From the NCBI GenBank assembly GCA_039105265.1, contig JAPFFF010000016.1, positions 744,001 through 808,000 on the forward strand: DNA of 64,000 nt, read 5' to 3'. The position numbers were made by a program, and so were the translations under genes. Each line of letters begins with the position of its first letter. The first letter of the stretch is position 1. Below the pieces are notes generated by a model. That model was not told the DNA's origin. It saw only the letters and a list, made by a program, of their open reading frames with translations, and did not search any database. Positions 20,601 to 29,471 of this stretch are shown here, piece by piece. Source of the stretch: Tritrichomonas musculus (Eukaryota; Parabasalia; Tritrichomonadida; Tritrichomonadidae).

Positions 20601-22394
20601 TTTTTTATCACAATCAATTAATTTCTCTGACAATTCTTTAATTTTTTCTTCCTGTTTAGAAACTTCATTCAAAAGTTGTGAGTTTGTTTCTTCATTAGAT
20701 TTGATGATCAAGCTTTGTTCATTAATTTTCAAATTAGCAGAACTTAAATCACGAATAGTCATAGAAGACTTTTTTAAAGAATTTTTAAAATCATCAATAA
20801 TAGAATCTTTACTTTTACTTTCTTCTTTCAAACTTTGAAGATTGTCAAAAGTTGATTCTAATTCATCTTTCGTTCTTTTCAATTCTTCTTTAATTTCAAC
20901 AATTTCGCTTCGAATTTCTTTGTTTTCTTTCGTTAACGACGAACATTGACTTTGCTTTTGTTTGACCTTCTTGCTAAGCAGTTTAAGTGCACTGTCATAT
21001 TCTTTGATCTTATCTTTCAATTGACTTATCGTTAACTTTTTGTCTGACTCATTTTGTAAGGTGTCAGAAATGTTTCCTCTTATTTTTTGAATCAGTTCAT
21101 TTTTCTCATTCAAATTATCATTTAATAAATCAACTTTTTGTTTCAGTTGTTTCTTCAATGCTTGCAAATCTTCAATTTTACTCTTTTGACCTTCAATGGT
21201 CAATTTCAGTTGTCTATTTTTTTCTTGCAATTGTGTCAGTTTTTCCATAATTTGCTTCCTTTCAGGCATGCTTTCTTTGAGCTTGATAAATGTGTCTTTC
21301 ATCTCTTTAATTTGACGCTGGTACGAGTGCAATTCAAGGTCTTTTTCGGTTATTTTATTTCTGAGTGACGAATTCTCATTTTGAAGTAATCGTAAAGATT
21401 CGGTTATGGCGGTTTTTTCACCTTGAATTTGTGATGCTTCAAATAGTTTTGATTTGGAATACTTAAGATCAGCTTCTAAAGTGGCAATTTTTTGTTTCAT
21501 TGAATTAGTATTATCAACATCTGGTTTGACCGACAATGAATGTTGAAGATTGGATATTTCTTTGTCTCTTTGATTGATTTGTTGAAGTGTTAATTGAAAT
21601 TGTTCATTTGTTTTGGCTTGGTTCTCTTTTAATGATTTTATTAAATCGTCTTTTTGATTTATTTGTTCTTTCAAAAAGTTTACTTGATTCTCTGAATTTG
21701 AAAATTTCCTTTCAATTTCCGATTTTTCTGAAGAAATTAAATTTGCTTTTTTCTCGCTCTCTGTTTTTATTAAATCAATCTTTTTATTGTTGTTAATAGT
21801 GAAATCTTTTACTGCTAATTTGGCTTCTTGACAATAATTCCTAATGCTTTTTATTAGTTGGTTTTGTAAGTCTTTGAAAAAGTGGCTATTGGATGTAATA
21901 AATTCATTGGTTGAATGAACTTTATCTTTTAATTGTTGTACATCTTTTTTGGTATATCGGAGATCTAATCGAATGTTTGTATCATTGTTGAATTGCTTAA
22001 ATTCATCATTAATCATTCGAATATATGTCTGATTTTCTTTATCGTTTAAATTGAAGTTTTTCATTCGTTTCATTTTTTCTGAATGATCAAGAATATTATA
22101 TCCTATTTCCTCGAACTTCTTTACTCGTTCTTTACCAAAACATGCTTCGAATGCGCGTAATCTTTTCTCGAGTTGATTGATATATTTTTCTCTATCGCTA
22201 TTTAAATTATTTTGGATAATTTCACATATTCTATCTGGTACATAAACCTCTGAAGACTTATCATCAAGCATTTGTTTTATAAATAAATCAGAGCCAATCG
22301 ATTTTAAAATATTCTGAAGTGAGTCGAGAAAACTATCTTTTCTTTGTTCGTAGATATCAGAGAGAGAACTTGATTGCTCTCTCGAATCGTTCAT
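14673..22394 (-). CDS. Giant modular coiled-coil protein with Asn-rich block
   Basis: A 2573-aa protein. Residues 1 to about 790 are continuous heptad-rich coiled coil (K/E/Q/L). Then comes an Asn-rich block of imperfect repeats (NNFNGNN, NYFNENKSNDQ; DNA about 19.1-20.0 kb). The C-terminal half is a chain of short helical modules, each with an (I/L)LP-like break followed by V..L..EN..LK (for example SRIIP, KSMIPG, ERIIPF, EKILPQ, VALFPG). No enzyme motif, signal peptide or membrane span. The start is the ATG at 22394; four codons of open frame upstream begin with TTG, not ATG. By length and heptads a cytoskeletal or Golgi/flagellar tether is plausible, but this is inference. Confidence 0.85.
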   Translation of the reverse strand: MNDSREQSSSLSDIYEQRKDSFLDSLQNILKSIGSDLFIKQMLDDKSSEVYVPDRICEIIQNNLNSDREKYINQLEKRLRAFEACFGKERVKKFEEIGYNILDHSEKMKRMKNFNLNDKENQTYIRMINDEFKQFNNDTNIRLDLRYTKKDVQQLKDKVHSTNEFITSNSHFFKDLQNQLIKSIRNYCQEAKLAVKDFTINNNKKIDLIKTESEKKANLISSEKSEIERKFSNSENQVNFLKEQINQKDDLIKSLKENQAKTNEQFQLTLQQINQRDKEISNLQHSLSVKPDVDNTNSMKQKIATLEADLKYSKSKLFEASQIQGEKTAITESLRLLQNENSSLRNKITEKDLELHSYQRQIKEMKDTFIKLKESMPERKQIMEKLTQLQEKNRQLKLTIEGQKSKIEDLQALKKQLKQKVDLLNDNLNEKNELIQKIRGNISDTLQNESDKKLTISQLKDKIKEYDSALKLLSKKVKQKQSQCSSLTKENKEIRSEIVEIKEELKRTKDELESTFDNLQSLKEESKSKDSIIDDFKNSLKKSSMTIRDLSSANLKINEQSLIIKSNEETNSQLLNEVSKQEEKIKELSEKLIDCDKKLKKQIQINFAQSKQNETLAALNSKQEIEINEAHSKMIDMHSRLLKFEEDKQNHSDSIKNLTNDNNREVTERKLIESYINKERERYHNEVDNLQKKISQLVVEKTDLEHKLDQFKFENSTIKQLLQAREKEMNIEKQKNAEDVRKMREMMSKVLDENDRLRRENKKLNPKPNLIQNEYLNQDENLSFERAGINYSFSNGFGNRQSRNNNTNSNEMLNRSSGQNQNKNDYHNANNLYNQNNNCNFNASKSNDKNDNDIFNANNLHSQNNNGNNYFNENKSNDQNNNNNFNGNNLHSQSNNGNNYFNENRSNNQNNNDNFNGNNSYDQYRSDNFNGNNSNDQNNSELFNRRSNQRKNNSFNGNKSNRTNNNDFDIQNDTDYYNRSKPNDHSINNYASSSNMQDNNDDFNFNNSTNNDFFNPNNSSNKRQSDYMNRNNASIGRQNDHLSRDSINDQNRSSFLSGNDFNNQSRDELFNGSGFNPQRNDNYFSNQSRNGMNNNNDETVSQLKQIRRILNCEDDQNAIEKVAQIKDENSELKEVHAKLRELCGTDDIVSSVSQMKKQNSFYQEQNKSLEIILPEQDQTFSIGNDRNSNSVVNKVMDMKDKMKKVQSMLHCNDASEIPEAIQQLNNDNISLRKSLESIQKVVPNNDSSSEDLVSAITDAFKENKFIKSQLFGSSPNSPSSQNSPYSFRSRKTRTKADDSNAKIERMKDESANFQMIKKSLSKGDVANDDITRKVIEMGENERKLQEILHSDDVISSVQSIQKENEKYKNNEKTLSKMLNQSSLSQSSFSDFSESNKSTNEKVADLIHQNSELKKTHNAIQNLLPASTQVNLRSSSGVGSRHHDNFAQNLKNYQERVTNIIDENKQLKHEKETVEELLRPFQKNDRYTNETKSPYTIREILQENEKLKKIQKSLGTIVGSKEEEEIESKVKELFETKKKIESILPQEELDLPTRVSNLMNENESLKDSLDSISRIIPKKNRRKTQSGINSPTNKFNSESELFENNNNSFSFSDFNRNDETIEDVVQNYVEQNESLNKKIRKIKSMIPGHFDDLEEGIESILKENRKLKQDQINARHAIPSFLAKKIKQKSMNLNENDPEFEEEEEEVSIESNLIVDFPHLIEELVKEIELFKQERDEVSGILPGNRTDDIVDRLNRLINERNSLEDNENEIKEILADFAYDEDEDVISIVKNLSNKVRQIERIIPFRSPNKQLSSSCPNSPPNSPIHLFSFHSDSGSPDKKKSFDFVSSVKRLVNDNSRLEEIQREADQLISENFPQNPNQSLIEKINSLLSSNAIFKAQQERISNLIFGENSNSNNSVMSIENKIIELLTENQELKQTESELNKLIPPDKYKKATIQENVRDILNENKQNESIKEKVRNMLNDVMTPNSPLANDLSNGSIENDNSEIDENSKSDFDDDEKTVKSDVCFSPTGKLERKFQSLISKKKKVENEVMQIEKILPQNDENANKSLHERVQALADENQKLKAEKDKLNKLFNNDVNHSKSEDDNLVSNVQNALATIDQLKNVLPVQNKSSLPEAFQSIVAENEALHKQKSELEKLLTSPDSSVPSDLSAKLQSVLEENMDLRKRLKRVVALFPGTMENAFDDIVMQIRLLIDNNAEMKQLRTEISRLLRLDDTSNLKLMSKLDKLQKENMLQEIKNLVDQCQLLKSDKETLDKCKKILANENEGENDDDIEKVDDDHFLTISVVDEIQRILRNLNEFQSFSNDLFDLLRCESLAEARQEIEDNQKNLSCLMEIAQRLFDAISGPSNSSPVRLAFPIYEKRKLSLFNLIDSFRKRLSESQKTVETVIEKARKLGFNGGTLELPTAVQYLEEMAALAERQKLDENFRQEVEELRELNNKQQKMADQKCEKFKKKIQDKVAFANEMQEKLNQKELKFIEDVEAERKKVRQYGILAEKQKRIITELIRVISGKGADLEFLKSNLNVNEAVALQYAEAIHDTVLKIQNDSHHFL
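19110..20000 (-). repeat. Asn-rich imperfect tandem repeats in the coiled-coil gene
   Basis: In DNA, units such as TTGTTTCCATTGAAGTTATC and TCATTGAAATAATTGTTACC recur, encoding NFNGNN and NNYFNEN. An open frame of 211 codons in another minus-strand frame (19310-19945) is a by-product of the repeat. Confidence 0.75.
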
Positions 22395-23012
22395 TTTCGA
22401 ATCCAAATCAGAGGAAAACGATCAATATAAAAAAAAATAAACGCTTTTTTATTCAATAAATTAAACAATTTTTTGATAGAAAATTTTAGGAATTGAATTA
22501 AAAAAACGTTAAGTATTAGAAAAAGTTATTTTATGCAAAATTTTATCTTAGAATGTTCTGAGGATTTCTTCCCTTTTCTTTTGCTAGCATTTTTAATTTG
22601 AATGATTTAAATTTAAAATGAATCAAGACAAAAAATAAAAATATCTAGCTGATATGTTCTGTAATGTAATAAAAAAAGTGAATGATGATATATTTTATCC
22701 AGAATTTAAATTTGGCTTATCCCTAGAAAATGGAACAACTCAAACTATTGATTTTGATAAAACAATTAAAGTAAATAAAATTCCTTTTATTCTCTTTTTG
22801 ACATATCATATAATAAAATAATATTTTTATATAAAAATAATCATGATGGATGTAGAAAGCCATCATTAGATTTATAAAAAGAGACAACTAATTGTTATCA
22901 GAGGCATTAACCAATTAATTATAACTTAGTGGATGCAAAATCAGCTTCGATTTTTTCTTTTATTTGCTCTGTTACTAATCCATGATTAATAACGAAATAA
23001 ATTGGAATTTAA
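22395..23012. other. Intergenic with two small decayed coding remnants
   Basis: On the plus strand a 55-codon frame from ATG 22654 to TAA 22821 reads through FYPEFKFGLSLENG. In the same frame six codons upstream there is an ATG (22618) followed shortly by TAA, so this looks like a broken gene start. On the minus strand, about 23000 to 22927, a frame ends with VINHGLVTEQIKEKIEAD and a stop. VINHG recalls the N-terminal domain of non-haem iron dioxygenases, but the match is too short to rely on. Confidence 0.3.
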
Positions 23013-26000
23013 TTATGATTTTAACATTTTAAAAGATGGAATAATTACATTTCTCTTCAATTCACTGAAGCATGGGTTGATGTCCAATATCTCTTGGCAC
23101 ATTTCAAGGGCATCTTCTGGTTTCTTTGCTTTTAATGAAGCTATTGCGTATGAGTATCCAATTTCAGTAACTTTTTCTCTTTCTAAATCAATGTTTTTCA
23201 TTTCACATTTCTTTCTCAATTTTTCATCTACAACAATTTGATGCGATGAAAGCTGCCAGCAGTGTTTGTATGCATTTGCTGCATCAGCATGCATTTCACT
23301 TCTGGAATAAGCTTCAGCGCACATTTCCCAGCCTTTCTTGCAGCTCTGGTTCAAGTCCAAAGCTAAGAAAATATAATGTAATGCAGATTGCTGATTATTG
23401 GAGTAAGATCCATTTAACATCATTTGTGCTCTCATTAGATATGCTTCTTCGAAATATGAAGCTGTTTCATGTGTAGGCTTTAAAAATTCATCATATGGCA
23501 GATCATTATTCATATTAAAATTTAAAGTTGATTTGGTTACTTGGTCAATTAATGCATTTGCTTCATTTAATTTTGATAAACGCATATAGCAAGAAGCAAG
23601 TCCAATAATTGCAGGTATACTAAAAACCTGAGGTTGATTAACTATATTAGAATATCTTGAGATTGCTGAAGTAATTGAATCACTGGTATTAATACTTTTT
23701 TCAAGTTCTGCGTATAATAAATCTTTTTCTATTGTAAATTGAAGATTATTTTCAGTATTTTTATCATTTTCATTTTGTGGGTATATTTGGTCGAATAATT
23801 CTCTAGCTTTTTCAATTTTCTCTGGTGATGATAAAGGCTCTTCTTTTTCCCATATATACTTTCCTTCAGGATTCAAATAAATGCTGAACATGCAGATCTT
23901 AGCTGGTACTCCCCATTTTCTGTTATTTTTCACTTTTTCAAAGCAATTCAGAGCACTCTCAATTTCACCACGATAGACATTGAAAACTCCTCTTGCGAAG
24001 ATCATTCCAGGTTCGTTGTCAGACGACAAGAATCTCTTCGCAATTCTGATGTAACTCCCACCTGCTCTTGAGCAAATTTCGACAAGGCGAATAATGACAC
24101 GATGAAAGTGCGGTTTTTTGGTCAAAAATTTCTTCAAAACCGCTATTGACTTTTTCAAATCTTTATGTTGAAATGAGGTGAAGAGCAAAACTGCATTTTC
24201 ATCGTAAGGATCGTTTTTGAGGAATTCTTCACATAATGAAATGCACTTGTTCACTTCGAGGCGTTGCTTGTGAAAGCTGACGAGTGAATCGAGAGCTTTT
24301 TGATTGGTTGGATTCAATTTGTGGGCTCTTGTATAGAACTCAAAAGCCTTCTCCTTTTTCTGGTGTGCTTCGAAGTAAGTCCCAGCATCAACACAAATAT
24401 TTGCAGCTTCTTCTTTCAAAGTTTTGATATACATATTAATTGACCTTGAATTCAATATTTCTTCATAAATGTTGATCGACTTTTCATAAGTTTGTGTCAC
24501 TTCGAAAAAGTCGTCATTTTTCGTGTATATCGACGCCTTAATTGCAAGGTACTCGGCATCAAGTAATGAGCTAAATGAACTCTGTTGTGAAAAAGTGCCA
24601 GAAATACTTGCAATGCACTTTTTCACTTCATTTAACCGCTCAATTTTGACCATTTGATGAAGAAGAGAAATAATGACTTGTCTGCTCGATTTCATTTGTG
24701 GAACAACCTTGATAAACAATGAAACAGCATCGTTGTAACGATGGCATTGAATCAAGTTTTTGATGCATTTTTGGACAATTTCTGAATCAGGATTCATTTG
24801 ATCGTTTTTCAAGCCAAAAATTGCTTTTTTGTATGATTCAGAGGCATCATTGAATTGCTTCAAACGGGAATAACCGTCACCCAGCATCTCAAAATTTTTC
24901 ATTGTTGGAAATGAGTTACAGTTGTCAATCAAAACTCGTAAGAAATTTTCTTCATCGTGATAAAAATTCAAATAAATTTCTGATTGGGCTTTAACGGCTT
25001 CCTCTGAAATTTTTGAATGACTTTTCAAACGATTTAGCAAATTCAATGCATGCTGTAAATCATTTTGAGCAGCACGAATTTTGGCTTGTCTGATAACAAT
25101 CAATTCTTTCTCAATATGATTTGTAAACCTTTCAATCATTAATTTGAGAATATTCAATGCTTTTAAATACTCTTTTTGTTGAATGAAAATGTCAACAAAC
25201 GACAGAATATTTAAAAATGACAAAGAATTGAATGACTTCATAATGAATTCATATTCTTTCTTCATTTTTGATTCAGTTGGATTAACTGTCAAATTTATCA
25301 ATTTATAAAAAGTTTCATTACTTATCGTTGAGTTGCATAAAACGGTTTCTTTCAAATATTGCTGTGCTAGTTCAAATTCGCCTTGACGAGCATAAATTGT
25401 TGCAATCATCAACAAAGAATAAGAAACTTTGCACGGCCACATCGAAACAAGAATGGTTTGAAACATGTCCAACGATTCATAATATTTCTTTTCAATGAAA
25501 AGAAAGCATCCCTTGTAGAATCGAAGATTCGAACTTTCTGGAATCAAGACAAACAAATTCTTTAGAATGTTATGAATTGCCTGTTTAATTTTGGGATTGA
25601 AAAGAGTCTTCGGTGATTCGTGATAAAGCAAGACTTCATCGAATGAATCGAAAATGTTTTGAAAACTCAAATTTATTGTCAAATCAACAATTTTATTGAA
25701 TGGTAATTCAATATTTGAATAAAAACCGTCATTTATTTCAGAATGAAAAAACTGTTGATTTTTCAATGCAACGATTTCAGAGTCATTCATGCTTGAAGTG
25801 ACTATTTCATCAATTCTTTGAATAAGCTTGATTAAAACGTCATGATCTTCTGAATGAAGGATTCTTGAAACTTTTGCAAAGAACATCAAAAGTGACACAT
25901 TTTTCTCATTCAATAAATTGAATAGGTCGAGTTCATCTTTCAATGAATTGACTCTTCCACATTTGATGTTCATTCTAATGATGTTTTCTTCAGCAAAAGA

Positions 26001-27053
26001 GTTCGTCGGATCTATCTCAATTGACTTGTAAAGAGTGTTCTGGCCAACGATGATTCTGTCATTCATGATTTGATGATATCCGAGGACACTCAAACAGTAG
26101 GAGTTATTTGGTCGTACGTTAACGGCCAATTGAGAAAGTTTCATTGATTGAAACAAAATGTCATCATTTCGGCATCCCAAAGTTCCAAATGCATGAGACA
26201 GACGAGCCATTAAAAACCAATTTTTACTCTCAAAAAGTTCACAATTTTTGGTAACTTTTTCAATGGATTCTTTCGCTTTTGAAATGTTACCAGTTTGATA
26301 GAAAGCATTGAAAAAGTCGAATATGTCAATTTCTAAAGTTGAAGGTAACGAATCCTTAAAATTATTCATCAGCTCATCAAACGAATGCCAGTTCCCTTTG
26401 CTCATAAAAATGGCCCCCTTTTCAAAATTAATTTCTGGGAATTCAAATTTTGAAAGGATCCTCGCAAAAAGTTGAATCGCTTCAGCTGATTGATTCGTTT
26501 TAGAGCAGAGACATGCTTTGCCATACAATGTTAACAAATGGAATGAATTTGCTGGATCTTTTAAAATACGGTTGAAAATGACCTCTGATTCTTGAAATTG
26601 ACCTTTCATCATTTTTATCCATCCTAAAATCGACAAAGTTTGGATTGTCTTCTCTGAGTTGTTGATGATTTCTTCAGCGAGTTGATAATCGTTAAATAGA
26701 AACGCTATTTCTGATGTAATTTTGGCGATAAATTGTGGGAGGTTGCGGTTATTTTTTTGAATTTCTTGTTCAAATTGTGTGATCAGTTTTAAATCAGGAT
26801 TTTCCGCTGATTTTTGGATGAAATAGTTGGAAAACGAAAATAAAAATAATAAGTCTGTCCGATATTGAATTGAATTTAAGGTTTCAATCGATTGCTCAGT
26901 ATCACCAACAACTGCTTGTGATAACGATCTCCATACGATTAAAAAAATGTCATTCTTTTTGATTTCAGATGCTTTGTCACATAGAAGAGCTGCATGTCCA
27001 TATAAGCTATGCCTCCAATAATAAAAAATTCGTTCATTAAAACATTTTTCCAT
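23013..27053 (-). CDS. TTC21: TPR protein, IFT-A subunit IFT139 / TTC21 homolog
   Basis: A 1346-aa protein made of tetratricopeptide repeats from end to end. Known family: IFT139/TTC21 is about 1300 residues of TPRs and part of the IFT-A complex that drives retrograde transport in flagella and carries membrane cargo. Segments matching TTC21 from memory are the late ARGVFNVYRGEIESALNCF with NNRKWG and SIYLNPEG following, the AIIGLASCYMRLSKLNEA repeat, and the C-terminal IASLKAKKPEDALEMCQEIL. Length and order agree with the family, and no kinase, glycosyltransferase or other domain is attached. It has a single exon and starts at the ATG at 27053. It fits a flagellate. Ski3/TTC37 is the main alternative and fits less well. 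Confidence 0.85.
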   Translation of the reverse strand: MEKCFNERIFYYWRHSLYGHAALLCDKASEIKKNDIFLIVWRSLSQAVVGDTEQSIETLNSIQYRTDLLFLFSFSNYFIQKSAENPDLKLITQFEQEIQKNNRNLPQFIAKITSEIAFLFNDYQLAEEIINNSEKTIQTLSILGWIKMMKGQFQESEVIFNRILKDPANSFHLLTLYGKACLCSKTNQSAEAIQLFARILSKFEFPEINFEKGAIFMSKGNWHSFDELMNNFKDSLPSTLEIDIFDFFNAFYQTGNISKAKESIEKVTKNCELFESKNWFLMARLSHAFGTLGCRNDDILFQSMKLSQLAVNVRPNNSYCLSVLGYHQIMNDRIIVGQNTLYKSIEIDPTNSFAEENIIRMNIKCGRVNSLKDELDLFNLLNEKNVSLLMFFAKVSRILHSEDHDVLIKLIQRIDEIVTSSMNDSEIVALKNQQFFHSEINDGFYSNIELPFNKIVDLTINLSFQNIFDSFDEVLLYHESPKTLFNPKIKQAIHNILKNLFVLIPESSNLRFYKGCFLFIEKKYYESLDMFQTILVSMWPCKVSYSLLMIATIYARQGEFELAQQYLKETVLCNSTISNETFYKLINLTVNPTESKMKKEYEFIMKSFNSLSFLNILSFVDIFIQQKEYLKALNILKLMIERFTNHIEKELIVIRQAKIRAAQNDLQHALNLLNRLKSHSKISEEAVKAQSEIYLNFYHDEENFLRVLIDNCNSFPTMKNFEMLGDGYSRLKQFNDASESYKKAIFGLKNDQMNPDSEIVQKCIKNLIQCHRYNDAVSLFIKVVPQMKSSRQVIISLLHQMVKIERLNEVKKCIASISGTFSQQSSFSSLLDAEYLAIKASIYTKNDDFFEVTQTYEKSINIYEEILNSRSINMYIKTLKEEAANICVDAGTYFEAHQKKEKAFEFYTRAHKLNPTNQKALDSLVSFHKQRLEVNKCISLCEEFLKNDPYDENAVLLFTSFQHKDLKKSIAVLKKFLTKKPHFHRVIIRLVEICSRAGGSYIRIAKRFLSSDNEPGMIFARGVFNVYRGEIESALNCFEKVKNNRKWGVPAKICMFSIYLNPEGKYIWEKEEPLSSPEKIEKARELFDQIYPQNENDKNTENNLQFTIEKDLLYAELEKSINTSDSITSAISRYSNIVNQPQVFSIPAIIGLASCYMRLSKLNEANALIDQVTKSTLNFNMNNDLPYDEFLKPTHETASYFEEAYLMRAQMMLNGSYSNNQQSALHYIFLALDLNQSCKKGWEMCAEAYSRSEMHADAANAYKHCWQLSSHQIVVDEKLRKKCEMKNIDLEREKVTEIGYSYAIASLKAKKPEDALEMCQEILDINPCFSELKRNVIIPSFKMLKS

Positions 27054-28180
27054 TGAAATTATTTACCCTTTAATATCATTGAATATAAAATGATCGTAAT
27101 TTTTTAATATTTTTATTTATCATTATCTTCATGAAATATTAATAAAAATCATATATTAATGATAATTTAAATAAATTTATAATAAGTATAAAATAATTTT
27201 TAAAATTGTTTTAATGATTACAAAATTTTTCTTTTATTAATCAAGACATTAAAGATATTTTTTAAAAATATATCGTAATTGATATTCATTATCTTCTAAA
27301 TGAATATTATTTTATAAAATTAATACACTATTTTCCCACATCGTTCAATTGAATAGTATTTGGAAATACAATTTTATATAATCAAATAGATAAATAAATA
27401 TGATGGCAATTTAGATATATTTCCTTATTTGCTAGATCAAATATTTCATAAAGGTTTTTCATTTTTATATGTTATAAATAAAGTTAAATTCAATCCTCAA
27501 AGTAAAACGTACTTTCCCAAAATTGAAAAGATATCTTTTTATAAAAATTTAATAAAAACAATCAGAATTTAATTTCCAGAAAGATGATGATATTATTTTT
27601 TTAAGTATATATTTAGTTATATTGATAAAAGAAATATTTTTTTAAAATATTATTAAGAAAATTTTCAGCATAAACTACATTTTTCGTGGAACATTAAATA
27701 AAAAAAGTTAATCATGATTTATACTTTATTTAACAGGAAAACAAATGAATATTATCATATTGATTTGCCATTGCCAAATTAAAAAGATCCCTGTGCTTAA
27801 TATTTAAAAAAAAGAAAAAGTTGAAATAATAATACTTCATCAGCTTTGTAATCTAAAGGTGATGAATTTGTGATGAAAAATAGAGTCAGTTGTGTCATAA
27901 ACTTCTCTTTTTGAAGTAATTATTTTTTGAAAAAATTGAGAGCGAAAATTTATAAAGATTTCAAATTGATTTATTTTGAGAGAATTTTATAAAATGCTTC
28001 TCAAAAAAACCAAATAAATAAACGAAACTTTTTTATTTCATTCAAAAATATAATTATAAAAAAAATTCAGAAAACCCTCATTGAATAATTGAATACCCGG
28101 AGATTTATAATTTTTTAAATTTGATATCGCTCCCAATATTTTTGATATACAATTCAATTTCAAGAAAAAAGTATCACCAA
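27054..28180. other. Divergent intergenic region, nothing coding
   Basis: About 1.1 kb of AT-rich DNA between the divergent IFT139 and kinase genes. It presumably holds both promoters. No repeat with matching ends was found by eye. Confidence 0.5.
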
Positions 28181-28188
28181 TCATTTTT
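28181..28188 (+). promoter_or_regulatory. Initiator-like TCATTTTT of the kinase gene
   Basis: The A lies 18 nt before the ATG at 28201, the same arrangement as at the ankyrin and tetraspanin genes. Confidence 0.5.
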
Positions 28189-28200
28189 CTCGATAGACAG

Positions 28201-29166
28201 ATGTTCCAAGGCCAAACCCAAGATGGATACCCAATCAATGTTCCATTTTCGTTTCATTCTTATAATATAATTAAATATCTTGGATGCGGAAGTACGTGTG
28301 TAGTATTATTAGTCCAAGATCAAAATTCGAATCAATTATTTTCAGCAAAAATAATGGCAAGAAAAGATATAGAAAACAGAAATATGGTGAATTCTATATG
28401 CAACGAAGTTAAAGTTCTTCAAATGATTAATCATCCACATATCATCAAACTTATTGAATATTTTGAGATTAAGAATCAATTCGAGGAAGAATATTATGTA
28501 ATAATCACCGAATATTGTCCAAATGGCGACTTACTAACATATGCAACAACGAATGGATTCAAAAGTGAGTCAGAAAAGAAAAAAATCATTCAAGGTTTTT
28601 TACAAGCAATTGCATATCTACATGCAAATGGTATTTCTCATGGCGATATTAAATCAGAAAACATTTTACTTGATCAGAATTGGTCTCCAAAATTGTGTGA
28701 TTTTGGATTTTGCAGAATTTCGGCGGTTGGAGATGAGCATAATAAAAATGGAACATTATATTATACAGCTCCAGAACTATTTCAGAAAGGTTTATTTGAT
28801 ACATTTAAATCAGATATATATGCAATTGGAATAACTTTATATTCGTTATCTGAATTGCAATTTCCTTTCAGAGATGGAGATCAGAATTTCATTGTTAAAC
28901 AGATTGTAAGCGGTTGCTTATCAATTCGTTCAAATATGGATCAGATATTAAAAAAGCTTGTCACAAAATGTACTTCAATGGACCCAAAAAAAAGACCGTC
29001 AATTGAAGATATTTTACATGATGATTATTTCACATGTGAAAAACAATATCCTTGTAAGATTAATAATTTCTCAACAAAAGATTGGATGAATATTTTTAAT
29101 GAAAAAAGCAATGATGATGATTTTGTTTTTAATTCATTTGATGATATGACTCGATATGAATTCTGA
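28201..29166 (+). CDS. Protein kinase, non-RD (HGD) type
   Basis: A 321-aa Ser/Thr-type kinase, essentially one domain. The glycine loop is LGCGSTCVV (about 28-36), the ATP lysine is in FSAKIM (K50), and the helix-C glutamate is E69. The catalytic loop is HGDIKSEN (147-154), then DFG (167-169) and the TAPE segment (189-192). All catalytic residues are present, but the HRD arginine is glycine, so activation-loop control should differ from RD kinases. The KSEN loop and layout suggest the CAMK-like group common in trichomonads. A short acidic tail follows. The start is the first ATG, with an initiator-like motif 18 nt upstream. Confidence 0.93.
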   Translation: MFQGQTQDGYPINVPFSFHSYNIIKYLGCGSTCVVLLVQDQNSNQLFSAKIMARKDIENRNMVNSICNEVKVLQMINHPHIIKLIEYFEIKNQFEEEYYVIITEYCPNGDLLTYATTNGFKSESEKKKIIQGFLQAIAYLHANGISHGDIKSENILLDQNWSPKLCDFGFCRISAVGDEHNKNGTLYYTAPELFQKGLFDTFKSDIYAIGITLYSLSELQFPFRDGDQNFIVKQIVSGCLSIRSNMDQILKKLVTKCTSMDPKKRPSIEDILHDDYFTCEKQYPCKINNFSTKDWMNIFNEKSNDDDFVFNSFDDMTRYEF

Positions 29167-29332
29167 TTTATATCGTTTTTATATTTATATTATTTGTTTT
29201 TAAATATTATATTACTCTTATCTTTAATTTTGTTTTTTAATGAAATATAATAATTTTTTTAGTTATAAATTTTTTGTGGCTATATTTGGTTATATAATAT
29301 TCAAAAAATAAAAAGATTTCAAATTTAGAAAT

Positions 29333-29368
<36 letters not shown>

Positions 29369-29471
29369 CAAATTTCTTTTTTATTTTGTTTTTTTAGATA
29401 AATAATGTAGGATTATGATTCCGAAAATTTTTCAAAACTTTTCAATGTGATCTTACAAAAATAAATTTCGA
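29167..29471. other. Short intergenic with a long poly-A tract
   Basis: Contains an uninterrupted A-run of nearly 30 bases at about 29338-29366. TCAATG at about 29441 could be the initiator of the next gene. Confidence 0.5.

Noticed and set aside
22927-23000. Iron dioxygenase gene fragment
   Set aside because: Only about 25 residues with VINHG; too short to call.
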